A DNA stretch of 64,000 nt from Gammaproteobacteria bacterium (GCA_018069465.1 JAGPUW010000010.1:94013-158012), one strand, 5' to 3'; shown: positions 26,751 through 36,345, counted from the stretch's first letter. Notes: generated by a model not told the origin, from the sequence alone. Numbers and translations are program-made.

Positions 26751-27869
26751 ATGAATTCTCGCACCAGCTTGTATGCCGCTCACGAAAAGATGGGCGCCAG
26801 GATTGTCGACTTCAGTGGTTGGGATATGCCGCTGCACTACGGCTCGCAAATTAAAGAGCACCACTGCGTGCGCCGCGACTGCGGGATGTTTGACGTGAGC
26901 CACATGACAGTGGTCGATATCGACGGCAGTGATACGCGGGATTATCTGCGTTATTTGCTCGCCAATGATGTGGCCAAAATTACCGCGCCCGGCCAGGGCT
27001 TGTACAGCGCCATGCTCAACGACCGTGGCGGCGTGGTTGACGACCTGATTGTCTACGCTCTACCCCGTGGTTTTCGCCTGGTGGTCAACTGCGCAACCGG
27101 CGATAAAGACCTGGCCTGGATGAATGAATACGCCCAGGGTTTTCAGGTGGCCCTGCAGCAGCGGGATGACCTGGCCATTATTGCCGTGCAGGGGCCGCAG
27201 GCGATAGCGCGAGTCAGTTCGGTCGTCGAACAAACCATTGGCGATAGAATTAGTGCACTAAAACCCTTTGCCAGTATTTTTGCCGCGTCATCGCCAGGGG
27301 GTGATGACTGGCAATACGCTCGCACCGGCTACACCGGCGAAGATGGGCTGGAAATTATTTTGCCCAGTCGCGAGGCCGAAGCCTTCTGGTGGCAATTGCA
27401 CGATGCCGGTGTACCGCCTGTGGGGCTTGCTGCCCGCGATACCCTGCGCTTAGAAGCGGGCCTCAACCTCTACGGCCATGAAATGGATGAGAGCATTTCA
27501 CCTCTGCAGGCGAACATGGCGTGGACCATTGCGTGGCAAGATGCTGAGCGGGATTTTGTCGGCCGCAGTGCCTTGCTGGCCGCCCGCGATGAAGGCCCGC
27601 AAGACAAATTGGTGGGTTTGATATTGACTGAACGCGGTGTATTGCGCGATGGTCAGGCCGTTTATATTGAGGGCTGTGAACGACCGGGGGTGATCACCAG
27701 TGGTAGCTTTTCTCCGACACTGGGGTATTCTATCGCGCTGGCTCGAGTACCGCTGCAAGCTGGCGACTGGGCCGAGGTTAAAATGCGCAAAAAGAGCGAG
27801 ACCGTGAGGCTGATTGAGCCCGGTTTTGTGAGCCGGGGGCAGCAGGTCTTTGCAGCTATGGCCGAGTAG
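26751..27869 (+). CDS. gcvT: Glycine cleavage system T protein (aminomethyltransferase)
   Basis: Transfers the methylene group from lipoylated H protein to THF and releases ammonia. It has 372 residues. Conserved stretches: IVDFSGWDMPLHYG, MFDVSHMTVVDI, ARTGYTGEDGLEI and AARDTLRLEAGLNLYGHEMDE. The ATG at 26751 follows a GGGGTGA and is preferred over the TTG one codon upstream. gcvH follows after 45 bases, but no gcvP is found near, so P protein must be encoded elsewhere. Confidence 0.95.
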   Translation: MNSRTSLYAAHEKMGARIVDFSGWDMPLHYGSQIKEHHCVRRDCGMFDVSHMTVVDIDGSDTRDYLRYLLANDVAKITAPGQGLYSAMLNDRGGVVDDLIVYALPRGFRLVVNCATGDKDLAWMNEYAQGFQVALQQRDDLAIIAVQGPQAIARVSSVVEQTIGDRISALKPFASIFAASSPGGDDWQYARTGYTGEDGLEIILPSREAEAFWWQLHDAGVPPVGLAARDTLRLEAGLNLYGHEMDESISPLQANMAWTIAWQDAERDFVGRSALLAARDEGPQDKLVGLILTERGVLRDGQAVYIEGCERPGVITSGSFSPTLGYSIALARVPLQAGDWAEVKMRKKSETVRLIEPGFVSRGQQVFAAMAE

Positions 27870-27914
27870 CGAGTCGTCGAGTTAACAAATAACAGTAGTG
27901 AGTGGAGAAAGGTA

Positions 27915-28304
27915 ATGAGTGACACACCAAAAGAACTAAAGTACGCCCTAACCCACGAGTGGGCGCTCAATGAGGGCGACGGTGTCGTCAGCGTCGGTAT
28001 TACCGACTTCGCCCAGGAAAGCCTCGGTGATGTGGTTTATATAGAGCTGCCAGAAGTGGGCGATAAAGTATCGGCTGCCGACGAAGCGGGCGCGGTTGAG
28101 TCGGTGAAAGCGGCCTCGGATATTTTTGCACCGGTCTCCGGTGAGGTGATTGCCATTAATGAAGACCTGGAAGACTCGCCCGAAACGATTAACGACTCCC
28201 CCTACGGTGACGGCTGGTTCTTTAAATTGAAAATGTCCGACCCATCCGAGCTGGAGCACCTGCTCAGTGCCGATGAATACATCGAAAGCGCCGCAGAGGA
28301 ATAG
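27915..28304 (+). CDS. gcvH: Glycine cleavage system H protein
   Basis: Lipoyl carrier protein of the glycine cleavage system, 129 residues. The start [26 protein letters not shown] is characteristic, and the lipoylated lysine lies in [16 protein letters not shown]. The C-terminal [15 protein letters not shown] is also conserved. A GAGAAAGG lies before the ATG. It follows gcvT closely in what appears to be a two-gene unit. Confidence 0.96.
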   Translation: MSDTPKELKYALTHEWALNEGDGVVSVGITDFAQESLGDVVYIELPEVGDKVSAADEAGAVESVKAASDIFAPVSGEVIAINEDLEDSPETINDSPYGDGWFFKLKMSDPSELEHLLSADEYIESAAEE

Positions 28305-28399
28305 CCCTCTCCAGCGCCACCAAAAATTTTGCGCGCTTTGCACAGAGCGCGACTACCTGCGTGTTCACACCCACCGTTTTACACACCAAGAGTTAACTC

Positions 28400-29590
28400 A
28401 TGCCAGAAGCCGTATTACGCCTGAAAAAAGGCACCGACCGCCGTTTGCGTGGTGGTCATTTGTGGATCTATAGCAACGAGGTCGACATTGCTGCGACCCC
28501 GTTAAAAGGCATGGTGCCCGGCAGCTCCGTGGTGGTTGAAGATGCCCGAGGCAAGCCCCTGGGTGCGGCAACGGTAAATCCGGCCAGCTTGATTTGTGCT
28601 CGCCTGTACAGTCGTCAGTCCAATAGAGAGCTCGATACCAGTCTGCTGGTCGACCGACTCAAAACGGCTTTAATCCAGCGTGAGCAACTCTATCCCGAGC
28701 ATTGCTACCGCCTGGCCTATGGCGAGGCCGACTTACTGCCGGGCTTGATTGTCGATCGCTACGGTGATTATTTTGCTCTGCAAACCACTACGGTGGGTAT
28801 GGATTGCCGCATGGCCATGGTGCTCGAAGCGCTGGAGGAGGTGCTCAAACCGAAGGGCATTATCAGCAAAAATCGCGGTGCTTTTCGTAGCGCCGAGCAA
28901 TTGCCCGAAGAGCAAAGCGTTTTATTTGGCGAGGTGCCAGAGCAGGTTGAGCTGATCGAAAACGGCTGCCGCTTTTTAGCGCCACTGGTCGACGGCCAAA
29001 AGACCGGCTGGTTTTATGACCACCGAGAAAACCGCGCCTTTATGCAGCGTTTCTGCGCCGCTAAAAGTGTGCTCGACGTCTTCAGTTACGTCGGTGGTTG
29101 GGGTGTGCAGGCCGCTGCGGCGGGTGCATCATCGGTGGTGTGCGTCGACTCGTCCGCCACTGCCCTCGACCTGGTGCAACACAATGCCGAGCTGAATGGC
29201 GTCGCTGACCGGGTGAGCAGCCTGCAGGGCAAGGCCGCCGATGTGTTGAAGGCACTGAATAAAGAGCAGCGCCGCTTTGAGGTGATTGTGCTCGACCCCC
29301 CGGCTTTTATTAAGCGTAAAAAGGATCAGAAACAGGGTGAAAAGGCCTATCATCAAATGAATGAGCTGGCACTGAAGCTGCTCGCCCCCGGCGGCCTGCT
29401 GGTGTCGGCCTCTTGCTCCATGCACTTGCCGGCCGAGAGGCTACTGAATATTGTTCGAAGTGCCGGCGGTACGCGCAGTCGTCGCTTGCAGGTACTCGCC
29501 TCGCTGGGCCAGGGGCCGGATCACCCCATCCACCCCATGATTGGGGAAACCGCTTATTTAAAGGCAATTTTCGCGCGGGATCTGGGTTGA
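28400..29590 (+). CDS. rlmI: 23S rRNA (cytosine-1962-C5) methyltransferase family
   Basis: A 396-residue class I SAM-dependent RNA methyltransferase. A PUA domain occupies about residues 1-75 (LRLKKGTDRRLRGGHLWIYSNEV). The SAM motif is VLDVFSYVGGWGVQAAAAG, and the catalytic region is VLDPPAFIKRKKDQKQGEKAY, with the second conserved cysteine in LVSASCSMHL. The family modifies C1962 of 23S rRNA. It lies about 95 bases downstream of gcvH and may be on its own promoter. Confidence 0.9.
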   Translation: MPEAVLRLKKGTDRRLRGGHLWIYSNEVDIAATPLKGMVPGSSVVVEDARGKPLGAATVNPASLICARLYSRQSNRELDTSLLVDRLKTALIQREQLYPEHCYRLAYGEADLLPGLIVDRYGDYFALQTTTVGMDCRMAMVLEALEEVLKPKGIISKNRGAFRSAEQLPEEQSVLFGEVPEQVELIENGCRFLAPLVDGQKTGWFYDHRENRAFMQRFCAAKSVLDVFSYVGGWGVQAAAAGASSVVCVDSSATALDLVQHNAELNGVADRVSSLQGKAADVLKALNKEQRRFEVIVLDPPAFIKRKKDQKQGEKAYHQMNELALKLLAPGGLLVSASCSMHLPAERLLNIVRSAGGTRSRRLQVLASLGQGPDHPIHPMIGETAYLKAIFARDLG

Positions 29591-29642
29591 ACTCGCCCCG
29601 ATGATCGCCATTCAATAACTCAGAAATTATTACCTAATCCCT

Positions 29643-30401
29643 ATGTGCCTGGTTACCCTAGCCTTTCAACACCATCCCCGTTATCCACTCATCGTGGTGG
29701 CGAACCGGGATGAGTTTTATGATCGTCCGACCCAGCCCGCCGAATTTTGGGCCGATAGCCCGAGCATTCTCGCCGGGCGCGATCTCGAGGCGGGCGGCAC
29801 CTGGTTTGGCGTCGATCGCAATGGCAATTGGGCAACGGTGACCAATACCCGTGGCGGTGGCTACTACGCGGATAAATCTCGGGGCGGATTGCCCACCGGC
29901 TTTCTACTCAGCGACGGTGGCAGCAAGGATTACTTCGATGAGGTGCTGGATGATGGCGAGCTGTACAGCGGCTTTAATCTGCTTGCGGGTTCGGCCCACG
30001 AATTGCTGTACTGCACCAATGCCCGTGGCCGCACCCAGCACTTGAATCCGGGTATTTATACCCTCAGTAATGACGCTCTCGATACGCCCTGGCCGAAGTC
30101 AGAACTGGCGCGGGCCAGGCTCGGCATGGCTATTGAAGGTGATGTGCTGGATCGCGAGGCTTTATTGGCGGTGCTCGGTTCCCGGCAAACGTTTCCCGAC
30201 CACCTGTTACCGGATACGGGACTGGGTATTGAGATGGAGCGCAGCCTGTCATCACCGTTTATTGACGGCCCCAGCTATGGCACACGCTGCACCACGGTGC
30301 TGCTGATTGATAATAAAGGCCGGGTTGAGTTCGCCGAGCAGAATTTTAAGCGAGGCAAACCTCTCGGCGAGTTGCGCCAATATCAATTTAGCGTGGCTTA
30401 A
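29643..30401 (+). CDS. NRDE family protein (TANGO2 homologue)
   Basis: A 252-residue protein named for its motif NRDE, seen here in VVANRDEFYDRPTQPAEFW. The protein starts MCLVTLAFQHHPRYP; the cysteine at position 2 recalls an N-terminal nucleophile fold. LAGRDLEAGGTWFGVDRNGNWATVTN is the other hallmark. Human TANGO2 has been linked to haem or lipid handling, but bacterial function is not settled. It is convergent with ptsP with only 18 bases between stops. No Shine-Dalgarno is obvious. Confidence 0.88.
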   Translation: MCLVTLAFQHHPRYPLIVVANRDEFYDRPTQPAEFWADSPSILAGRDLEAGGTWFGVDRNGNWATVTNTRGGGYYADKSRGGLPTGFLLSDGGSKDYFDEVLDDGELYSGFNLLAGSAHELLYCTNARGRTQHLNPGIYTLSNDALDTPWPKSELARARLGMAIEGDVLDREALLAVLGSRQTFPDHLLPDTGLGIEMERSLSSPFIDGPSYGTRCTTVLLIDNKGRVEFAEQNFKRGKPLGELRQYQFSVA

Positions 30402-30419
30402 GCTTGGGTTTTTAGCCTT

Positions 30420-32717
30420 TTATAAGAGGCTGGGGCTTGAGGCGGGCCGTATCAGGCGGACAATTTCTGGTTGCTTGAGGACGCCATTCAGATAATCTTC
30501 AATGGCGAAAGTATCGGTGAGCAGGCTGGCCTGTTCGGCAAATTCGCGCATGTCACTCAGTTTCAACTGCCGCAGTATGGCTTTGACCCGCAGCAAGCTG
30601 GCGGCGCTCATCGACAGAAATTCATAACCCATGCCCACCAGTAAAATAGCGCCGAGGGGTTCGCCCGCTAGCTCGCCGCAAACACTCACGGGGCAGTGAT
30701 GTTTTTTTGCATCGTCGAGAATGATGCGCAGGGCCTTGAGCAAGCTGGGGTGAAAGGTGTGGTAGAGCTCGGCGACCCGCGGGTTGTTGCGGTCGACAGC
30801 CAGCAGGTACTGAGTGAGATCGTTGGTGCCAACGGAAATAAAATCGACACGCTTGGCGATTTCGCCAATTTGATAAACCGCCGCGGGGACTTCAATCATC
30901 GCGCCAATGGCCGGCATATCAAAGCGGTAACCCTCTTCGAGCGTCAGTTCCTGATATACCCGCTTGATTAAGACCAGGGCGCTGTCCAGCTCCTCGGTAT
31001 TGGAAATCATTGGCAGTAAAATACGCAGATTATTGAGACCAATACTGGCGCGCATCATGGCGCGCAGTTGCACCAGAAAAATCTCCGGGTGGTCGAGGGT
31101 GACGCGGATGCCGCGCCAGCCGAGGAAGGGGTTTTCCTCTTCGATGGGGAAATAGGGCAGGGACTTGTCGCCGCCAATATCGAGGGTGCGCATGGTCACC
31201 GGGCGGGGGCTGAACATCTCCAGCTGCTCGCGGTAGAGCTGGCGTTGCTCCTCTTCGGAAGGGAAGCGCTCGCGCATAAAAAAGGGTATTTCGGTGCGGT
31301 ACAGGCCGACGCCCTCGGCACCTCGGTCGAGGGAGAGCATGGAGTCGATGCGCAGCCCGGTATTGACCCACAGAGAGATGTGTTGGCCGTCGAGGGTGGT
31401 GCTGGGCTCGTCCTTTGTGGCCTCCAGGTCGGCGGCAAAGATTTTTTCCTCGGCGTAGACTTTTTCGTAGGCCTCCAGATGCTGATCGGTGGGTGATTTA
31501 ATCACCAGGCCCTGGTGGGCATCGACGATCAGCTCGCAGCCGTCAAGCTCGGCCCAGGGTAGGTCGATGGCTCCCATAATCGTGGGTATGCCCATGGCTC
31601 TGCCGAGAATGGCCATGTGGGAGTTGTACGAACCCTTGGCAGAGACCATGGCGCGAATGTTTTCAAAGGGCACATCGGCGAGGTTGGGTGCCGCCAGTTC
31701 TTCGCCCACCAAAATGGTATTTTCTGGGTAGTGCTTTTCTTCGTGTTGCTGTTGTTGCAGGTAGCCCAGTACCCGGCGGCCGAGATCGCGCACATCGGTG
31801 GCGCGCTCGCGCAGGTAGGGGTTTTCCATGGCGCTGAAAGTGCGGATGTGTTCGAGGATCACCCGACTCCAGGCGTATTGGGCCGAGAGCCCCGTTTTTA
31901 TCCGCTCGCTGACTTCGCCGCCCAGTGAATTGTCATCGAGCATGCTGACGTAAACCTCGAAGAGGGCGATTTCTTCGGGGTTTAGCTTGTCGGCCAGATC
32001 CTGATGCACGGTCTTTAAATCTTTAATGGTGCTGTCGAGGGCGTCGCGAAATTGTGCTAGCTCGGCATCAATATCGTCGGTGAGGCGTTTGGGTACGGCA
32101 CTGAGATTGGCAGCGGGGGCGACGACGATGCCCACGCCAATACCGATGCCGGGGGCACTGGCGAGGCCGGAGTAGTGGGCTTCGCCGAAGGCGTTATCCG
32201 GTTCCAGCTCGGGAGACAGGGCGCGGGCGAGCTCTCCCGTTGCCTCGGCATGGGCAATGATGCCGGCCAACTGGGCGGCAATAGTGACAAGAAAGGCCTC
32301 TTCACTTTCGTCAAAACGGCGGCGCTGTTGTTGCTGTACGACCAGCACGCCGAGCACGGCGCGGTGGTGAATAATAGGTGAGCCGAGGAAGGCGCTGAAT
32401 TTTTCTTCGCCGGTCTCGGGGAAATAGGCGAAGCGGGGGTGGGTTTCGGCGTGCTCGAGGTTGAGGGGCTCGGCTTTGTGGGCAACCAGACCGACCAGTC
32501 CCTGCTCGTTGGTCATTGACACCTTGCCAACGGCCTCTGGCAGCAGGCCATCGGTGGCGGCGAGCACATAGGCCTGTCTTTTTGCATCGAGCAGGTAGAC
32601 CGAGCAAATACCCGTGGCCATCACTGTTTTAACGCGGGTGACAATAATCTCCAGCAAGGAAGCAAAATCGCTGGCTGAATTGACCTCCTGAAGAATGTTG
32701 CGCAGTGAATTTAGCAT
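30420..32717 (-). CDS. ptsP: Phosphoenolpyruvate-protein phosphotransferase PtsP (EI-Ntr)
   Basis: First protein of the nitrogen-type PTS; it autophosphorylates from PEP and passes the phosphate to NPr. It has 765 residues. An N-terminal GAF domain (about 1-150) is followed by the EI core. The active histidine is in KGSYNSHMAILGRAMGIPTIMG. The PEP-binding domain shows RGAEGVGLYRTEIPF, FISVGTNDLTQYLLAVDRNN and the catalytic cysteine in SVCGELAGEP. It lies eight bases after rppH on the same strand, an arrangement common in the class. Confidence 0.95.
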   Translation of the reverse strand: MLNSLRNILQEVNSASDFASLLEIIVTRVKTVMATGICSVYLLDAKRQAYVLAATDGLLPEAVGKVSMTNEQGLVGLVAHKAEPLNLEHAETHPRFAYFPETGEEKFSAFLGSPIIHHRAVLGVLVVQQQQRRRFDESEEAFLVTIAAQLAGIIAHAEATGELARALSPELEPDNAFGEAHYSGLASAPGIGIGVGIVVAPAANLSAVPKRLTDDIDAELAQFRDALDSTIKDLKTVHQDLADKLNPEEIALFEVYVSMLDDNSLGGEVSERIKTGLSAQYAWSRVILEHIRTFSAMENPYLRERATDVRDLGRRVLGYLQQQQHEEKHYPENTILVGEELAAPNLADVPFENIRAMVSAKGSYNSHMAILGRAMGIPTIMGAIDLPWAELDGCELIVDAHQGLVIKSPTDQHLEAYEKVYAEEKIFAADLEATKDEPSTTLDGQHISLWVNTGLRIDSMLSLDRGAEGVGLYRTEIPFFMRERFPSEEEQRQLYREQLEMFSPRPVTMRTLDIGGDKSLPYFPIEEENPFLGWRGIRVTLDHPEIFLVQLRAMMRASIGLNNLRILLPMISNTEELDSALVLIKRVYQELTLEEGYRFDMPAIGAMIEVPAAVYQIGEIAKRVDFISVGTNDLTQYLLAVDRNNPRVAELYHTFHPSLLKALRIILDDAKKHHCPVSVCGELAGEPLGAILLVGMGYEFLSMSAASLLRVKAILRQLKLSDMREFAEQASLLTDTFAIEDYLNGVLKQPEIVRLIRPASSPSLL

Positions 32718-32724
32718 GCCGGGT

Positions 32725-33249
32725 TCACCGCTGGGGCTTCAGTTTTTTTTCTAAATCGCTGTGGATTTGCGCCAGCTCTTTCAATGCCCGGCGGTAGACA
32801 TCGCGCTTAAAGTCGACCACCTGGCTAATGGGGTACCAGTAGTTGACCCAGCGCCAGCCGTCAAACTCGGGTTTTTTGCCGCAGTCAAAACGGATGTGGT
32901 CGGTGGTGCTGTTGAGTAGCAGCAAAAACCACTTTTGTTTCTGGCCGATGCAGGTCGTGGTCTCGCCCTTGCGAATATAGCGTTTAGGCAGGCGATAGCG
33001 CAGCCAACCACGGGTGTTGGCGAGGATTTTGACATCGGATTGCTCGAGGCCGATCTCCTCGTGTAGTTCGCGATACATGGCATCGCGGGGGCTTTCGCCA
33101 GGGTCGATACCGCCCTGGGGAAACTGCCAGGCATTTTGCCGGACGCGCTTGGTCCATAGTAAGCGACCCTTGCCATCGGCGACAATAATACCTACGTTGG
33201 GGCGAAAGCCATCTTCATCGATTGTGTCCATTCTTGCCGCCAGCGTCAT
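32725..33249 (-). CDS. rppH: RNA pyrophosphohydrolase
   Basis: Removes pyrophosphate from mRNA 5' ends, which starts RNase E-dependent decay. The Nudix box is intact: [23 protein letters not shown]. The N-terminal [22 protein letters not shown] is characteristic. It has 174 residues; an internal ATG at 33231 (MDTIDEDGF) would be closer to the family start, and neither start has a strong ribosome site. It is probably co-transcribed with ptsP, which starts eight bases downstream. Confidence 0.94.
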   Translation of the reverse strand: MTLAARMDTIDEDGFRPNVGIIVADGKGRLLWTKRVRQNAWQFPQGGIDPGESPRDAMYRELHEEIGLEQSDVKILANTRGWLRYRLPKRYIRKGETTTCIGQKQKWFLLLLNSTTDHIRFDCGKKPEFDGWRWVNYWYPISQVVDFKRDVYRRALKELAQIHSDLEKKLKPQR

Positions 33250-33373
33250 GTCTTGTCGGCTATTGTTCCACAGTTACTCTCGGTGCGGCAAATGCTGTTG
33301 AATGTGGACATTGAGTGCGCGCAAGATAGTGGGTATTCTGCCTGCCTTTACGACCACGTTAAAAGAGTAAAGC

Positions 33374-34033
33374 ATGCCTCTGGCGCTGTTTGATTTGGAC
33401 AATACCTTGCTTGCCGGCGATAGCGACTACGCCTGGGGTGAGTTTCTGGTGCATGAAAACAAGGTCGACCCCGACCACTACGCACGCATGAACGAGCAGT
33501 TTTATGAGGATTACCAGCTGGGAAAGCTCGATATTTTTGAGTACCTGCGCTTTGCGCTGGCACCGCTGGCGGCCCTCGAGCCGCTTGAGCTGGTGGCCTT
33601 GCACCGCAAGTTTATGGACGAGGTGGTTAGCAAAATGTGGTTGCCAGCGGCCGAGGTCCTGGTGGAAAAGCACCGTGCAGCGGGCGACCGGCTGATGGTG
33701 ATTAGTGCGACCAACCGTTTTATCGTCGAGCCTATCTGCCATCGTTTCGGAATTAGTGAAATCATTGCCACCGAGCCCGAGCAGATAGATGGTCGCTATA
33801 CGGGCCGGGTCGTCGGTGTGCCCAGTTACCAGCAGGGCAAGGTGACGCGACTGCAACAGTGGCTTGAGGCCAGTGGTGAAACGCTGGCGGGTAGTAGCTT
33901 CTACAGTGACTCGATTAATGACCTGCCACTGCTGAAAGTGGTTGCGCGGGCGGTGGCGGTCAATCCCGATGAGCTACTCTTAGCCGAGGCCAATAAACGG
34001 GCCTGGCCGGTACTGGATTTGCGCAGTGCTTAG
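33374..34033 (+). CDS. HAD-IB family phosphatase
   Basis: A 219-residue haloacid dehalogenase-type hydrolase. Motif I is FDLDNTLLAGDSD, motif II is in VISATNRF, and motif III/IV is SFYSDSINDLPLL. This subclass (SerB/IB) includes phosphoserine phosphatase and histidinol-phosphatase-like enzymes; the substrate is not evident. In related genomes such a gene lies next to rppH and ptsP, but its role is not known. It diverges from rppH. Confidence 0.88.
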   Translation: MPLALFDLDNTLLAGDSDYAWGEFLVHENKVDPDHYARMNEQFYEDYQLGKLDIFEYLRFALAPLAALEPLELVALHRKFMDEVVSKMWLPAAEVLVEKHRAAGDRLMVISATNRFIVEPICHRFGISEIIATEPEQIDGRYTGRVVGVPSYQQGKVTRLQQWLEASGETLAGSSFYSDSINDLPLLKVVARAVAVNPDELLLAEANKRAWPVLDLRSA

Positions 34034-34063
34034 TACGGACGCCACCTTTTCATCAGCTCAGGT

Positions 34064-34086
34064 ATTCAGCGATCATGGCGCTGAAT
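34064..34086. other. Perfect 8-bp inverted repeat (hairpin)
   Basis: ATTCAGCG (34064-34071) and CGCTGAAT (34079-34086) are separated by seven bases. It lies between the HAD gene and lgt. There is no T-run, so it is not a clear terminator. Confidence 0.5.
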
Positions 34087-34157
34087 TAATGCAAGGCGAG
34101 AATGATTAAAATAATGACTCACCTGAAAAAAACACGGCACTTGTCCAGGGCTTCTCT

Positions 34158-34964
34158 ATGCTGATTTATCCTCAAATTGACCCCGTGCTCGTCAGCCTCG
34201 GGCCGCTCAAAGTGCACTGGTACGGCCTTATGTACCTGCTTGGCTTTGGCGCCGCCTGGCTGCTGGCGACATCGCGCAGCCAGCGCGCCTGGTCGCCGCT
34301 GCGCCGCGATCAAGTCGAAGACTTAATTGTCTACGCCGCCTTTGGGGTGATCCTCGGCGGTCGCTGTGGCTATGTGCTGTTTTATAACTTCGACAAATGG
34401 CTGGCCGACCCACTGTGGCTGTTGCGTATCTGGGAGGGCGGCATGGCTTTTCACGGCGGCCTGCTCGGGGTCATCGTGGCCCTGTTACTTTACGCGCGCA
34501 AACTCAAGCAGCCCTGGCTGGCGGTCGCCGACTTTGTCGCGCCTCTAGTGCCTATTGGTCTGGGCCTGGGGCGCATCGGCAATTTTATTGGTCAGGAGCT
34601 ATGGGGCCGCGCCAGCGACTGGCCCATTGCCATGGTTTTCCCCCGTGATCCGGAGCAAATTACCCGTCATCCCTCCCAGCTCTATCAGGCGAGCCTGGAG
34701 GGTTTGCTGCTATTTATCATCCTCTTTTGGTACTCTCGCCGCCCGCGGCCGGAAGGTGCGGTCAGCGGTCTGTTCCTATTGTTCTATGGCCTGTTCCGCT
34801 TCATCGTTGAATTTGCCCGCGAGCCCGACGGCCATATCGGCTTCGACCTGTTTGAGTGGGTCACCCGTGGTCAGTTGCTCAGTTTGCCGATGATCGTTGG
34901 CGGTATGCTGCTGCTGATTTATAGCTATTGGCGCAAGCGGGCAATGACGAGCGTCAGAGTTTGA
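34158..34964 (+). CDS. lgt: Prolipoprotein diacylglyceryl transferase
   Basis: Inner membrane enzyme adding diacylglycerol to the lipobox cysteine of prolipoproteins. It has 268 residues and about seven hydrophobic segments. The essential region WEGGMAFHGGLLGVI and the signature RIGNFIGQELWGRASDWPIAM are present, together with HPSQLYQA. It is 45 bases ahead of thyA, the usual lgt-thyA arrangement of Gammaproteobacteria. Lipoproteins in this window that would need it include the RND adaptor and outer membrane factor. Confidence 0.96.
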   Translation: MLIYPQIDPVLVSLGPLKVHWYGLMYLLGFGAAWLLATSRSQRAWSPLRRDQVEDLIVYAAFGVILGGRCGYVLFYNFDKWLADPLWLLRIWEGGMAFHGGLLGVIVALLLYARKLKQPWLAVADFVAPLVPIGLGLGRIGNFIGQELWGRASDWPIAMVFPRDPEQITRHPSQLYQASLEGLLLFIILFWYSRRPRPEGAVSGLFLLFYGLFRFIVEFAREPDGHIGFDLFEWVTRGQLLSLPMIVGGMLLLIYSYWRKRAMTSVRV

Positions 34965-35009
34965 AGACAGTGTAGCGGCACAATGTGCGCAATTTTTTAA
35001 GAGGTAGTT

Positions 35010-35843
35010 ATGCAGCAGTATTTGGATTTGATGCGCCATGTGCGCGATAAAGGTGTCGAAAAAGGCGATCGCACCGGCACCGGCACGCGCAGCGTTTTTG
35101 GTCACCAGATGCGCTTTGACCTCGCGGCGGGCTTCCCTCTCGTCACCACCAAAAAAGTGCATCTCAAATCCATCATTCACGAACTGCTGTGGTTTTTGAA
35201 GGGCGACACCAATACCCAGTACCTGCGCGACAACGGCGTGTCTATATGGGACGAGTGGGCGACCGATAGCGGCGACCTCGGCCCCGTGTACGGCTATCAG
35301 TGGCGCACTTGGCCCCTGCCCAGTGGTGGCGCCATTGACCAAATTAGCGAAGTTATCGAGCAACTGCGTACCCGGCCTGACTCGCGGCGCCTAATTGTCT
35401 CCGCGTGGAATCCGGCACAACTGCCCGACGAAAGTATTTCCCCCCAGGCCAATGTCGAACAAGGCCGCATGGCCCTCGCCCCCTGCCACGCCTTTTTTCA
35501 GTTTTACGTCGCCGACGGCAAACTCAGCTGCCAGCTCTACCAGCGCAGCGCCGACATCTTCCTCGGCGTGCCCTTCAATATCGCCTCTTATGCACTGCTA
35601 ACCTTAATGGTGGCGCAGGTGACGGGCCTACAGCCCGGTGAATTTATTCACACCCTGGGCGATGCTCATCTCTATGTGAATCATTTAGAGCAGGCCGACA
35701 AGCAGCTGCAACGCGCACTAAAGCCTCTGCCGAAAATGACTTTAAATACCGATGTGAATGATATCTTTAGTTTTGATTATCAAGATTTTACGCTGCAAGG
35801 TTATGAGCCCCATTCGGGTATTGCAGCGCCGATTGCTATTTGA
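35010..35843 (+). CDS. thyA: Thymidylate synthase
   Basis: Makes dTMP from dUMP using methylene-THF. It has 277 residues. The catalytic cysteine is in [12 protein letters not shown], the nucleotide-binding arginines are in [14 protein letters not shown], and [20 protein letters not shown] is the folate/dUMP signature. An AGAGG lies about seven bases upstream. In many genomes folA is adjacent; here folA is about 19 kb away. Confidence 0.97.
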   Translation: MQQYLDLMRHVRDKGVEKGDRTGTGTRSVFGHQMRFDLAAGFPLVTTKKVHLKSIIHELLWFLKGDTNTQYLRDNGVSIWDEWATDSGDLGPVYGYQWRTWPLPSGGAIDQISEVIEQLRTRPDSRRLIVSAWNPAQLPDESISPQANVEQGRMALAPCHAFFQFYVADGKLSCQLYQRSADIFLGVPFNIASYALLTLMVAQVTGLQPGEFIHTLGDAHLYVNHLEQADKQLQRALKPLPKMTLNTDVNDIFSFDYQDFTLQGYEPHSGIAAPIAI

Positions 35844-35896
35844 TGGCAGTCCACCTGAGCTTGAGCCCCGTCTAACAATAAAATAATTTTCTACAC

Positions 35897-36077
35897 AACA
35901 CGGGTCGGCCTGGTTCTGAACAGGGCGGAGAAACTGCGCGCACGGTTAATGGTCGTGCCTCTCTATGCCGGCACCTGTAGATTGTGACAGGTGCGAAGCC
36001 AATAAAATAATGCGTTACTATGTGAGGCCCGTCACATAATAACGAAAGCACAGGTGGGTGCTTGAGGGTGGCTCAAG
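35897..36077 (+). other. Hairpin-rich intergenic region (possible structured RNA)
   Basis: The 502-base gap between thyA and the RND operon carries a run of inverted repeats: CCTG/CAGG at 35909-35924, GCACG/CGTGC at 35940-35958, GCACCTGT/ACAGGTGC at 35971-35994, a 13-bp pair at 36013-36044 and CTTGAG/CTCAAG at 36061-36077. No known riboswitch consensus was matched. The remaining part (36078-36345) has no gene; a weak GTTA/TAAC pairing near 36153-36170 was noticed. Confidence 0.45.
36013..36044. promoter_or_regulatory. CRP/Vfr-type palindrome with extended arms
   Basis: CGTTACTATGTGA (36013-36025) and TCACATAATAACG (36032-36044) form a 13-bp inverted repeat with one mismatch around a six-base spacer. 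The core TGTGA-N6-TCACA is an exact CRP consensus. It lies about 300 bases upstream of the RND operon start. It could also fold as an RNA hairpin. Confidence 0.5.
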
Positions 36078-36345
36078 TGTGTTTGTCGCCTGGCAGTGGA
36101 AGTCCGCCAATTTAGTTTTACCCGCGTCCACTTTATTGTTCTCGCCAACACTTGTTACTCCCGGTAATAACTGACATAGAACCATCTCTCGGTCGCGCTT
36201 TGCTTTGGCTCAATGGGGCCACGATAAGGTGGCGCTGTGCTTGATGGGGCGAATTTGAGCGCTACTTAATTCGTCGCCAGGGGGTGGCGGAACCCACCTA
36301 CTGGGGTATTTTTACACTACGTTACTGTCACGCAAAGGATAAAAA

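Noticed and set aside
30414..30431. Near-palindrome AGCCTTTTATAAGAGGCT between NRDE and ptsP
   Set aside because: It could be a terminator, but no T-run is present on either strand and part is ptsP coding sequence.
31068..31496. A 142-codon plus-strand frame inside ptsP
   Set aside because: It lies fully within ptsP, which is intact and conserved.
34776..35363. A 195-codon minus-strand frame across lgt and thyA
   Set aside because: Both plus-strand genes are certain; the antisense frame is a by-product of their GC-rich codons.
35870..36012. Integron attC or c-di-GMP riboswitch in the thyA-RND gap
   Set aside because: Short similarities (GTCTAAC, GAAGCC) were noticed but the required paired cores and conserved loops are absent.
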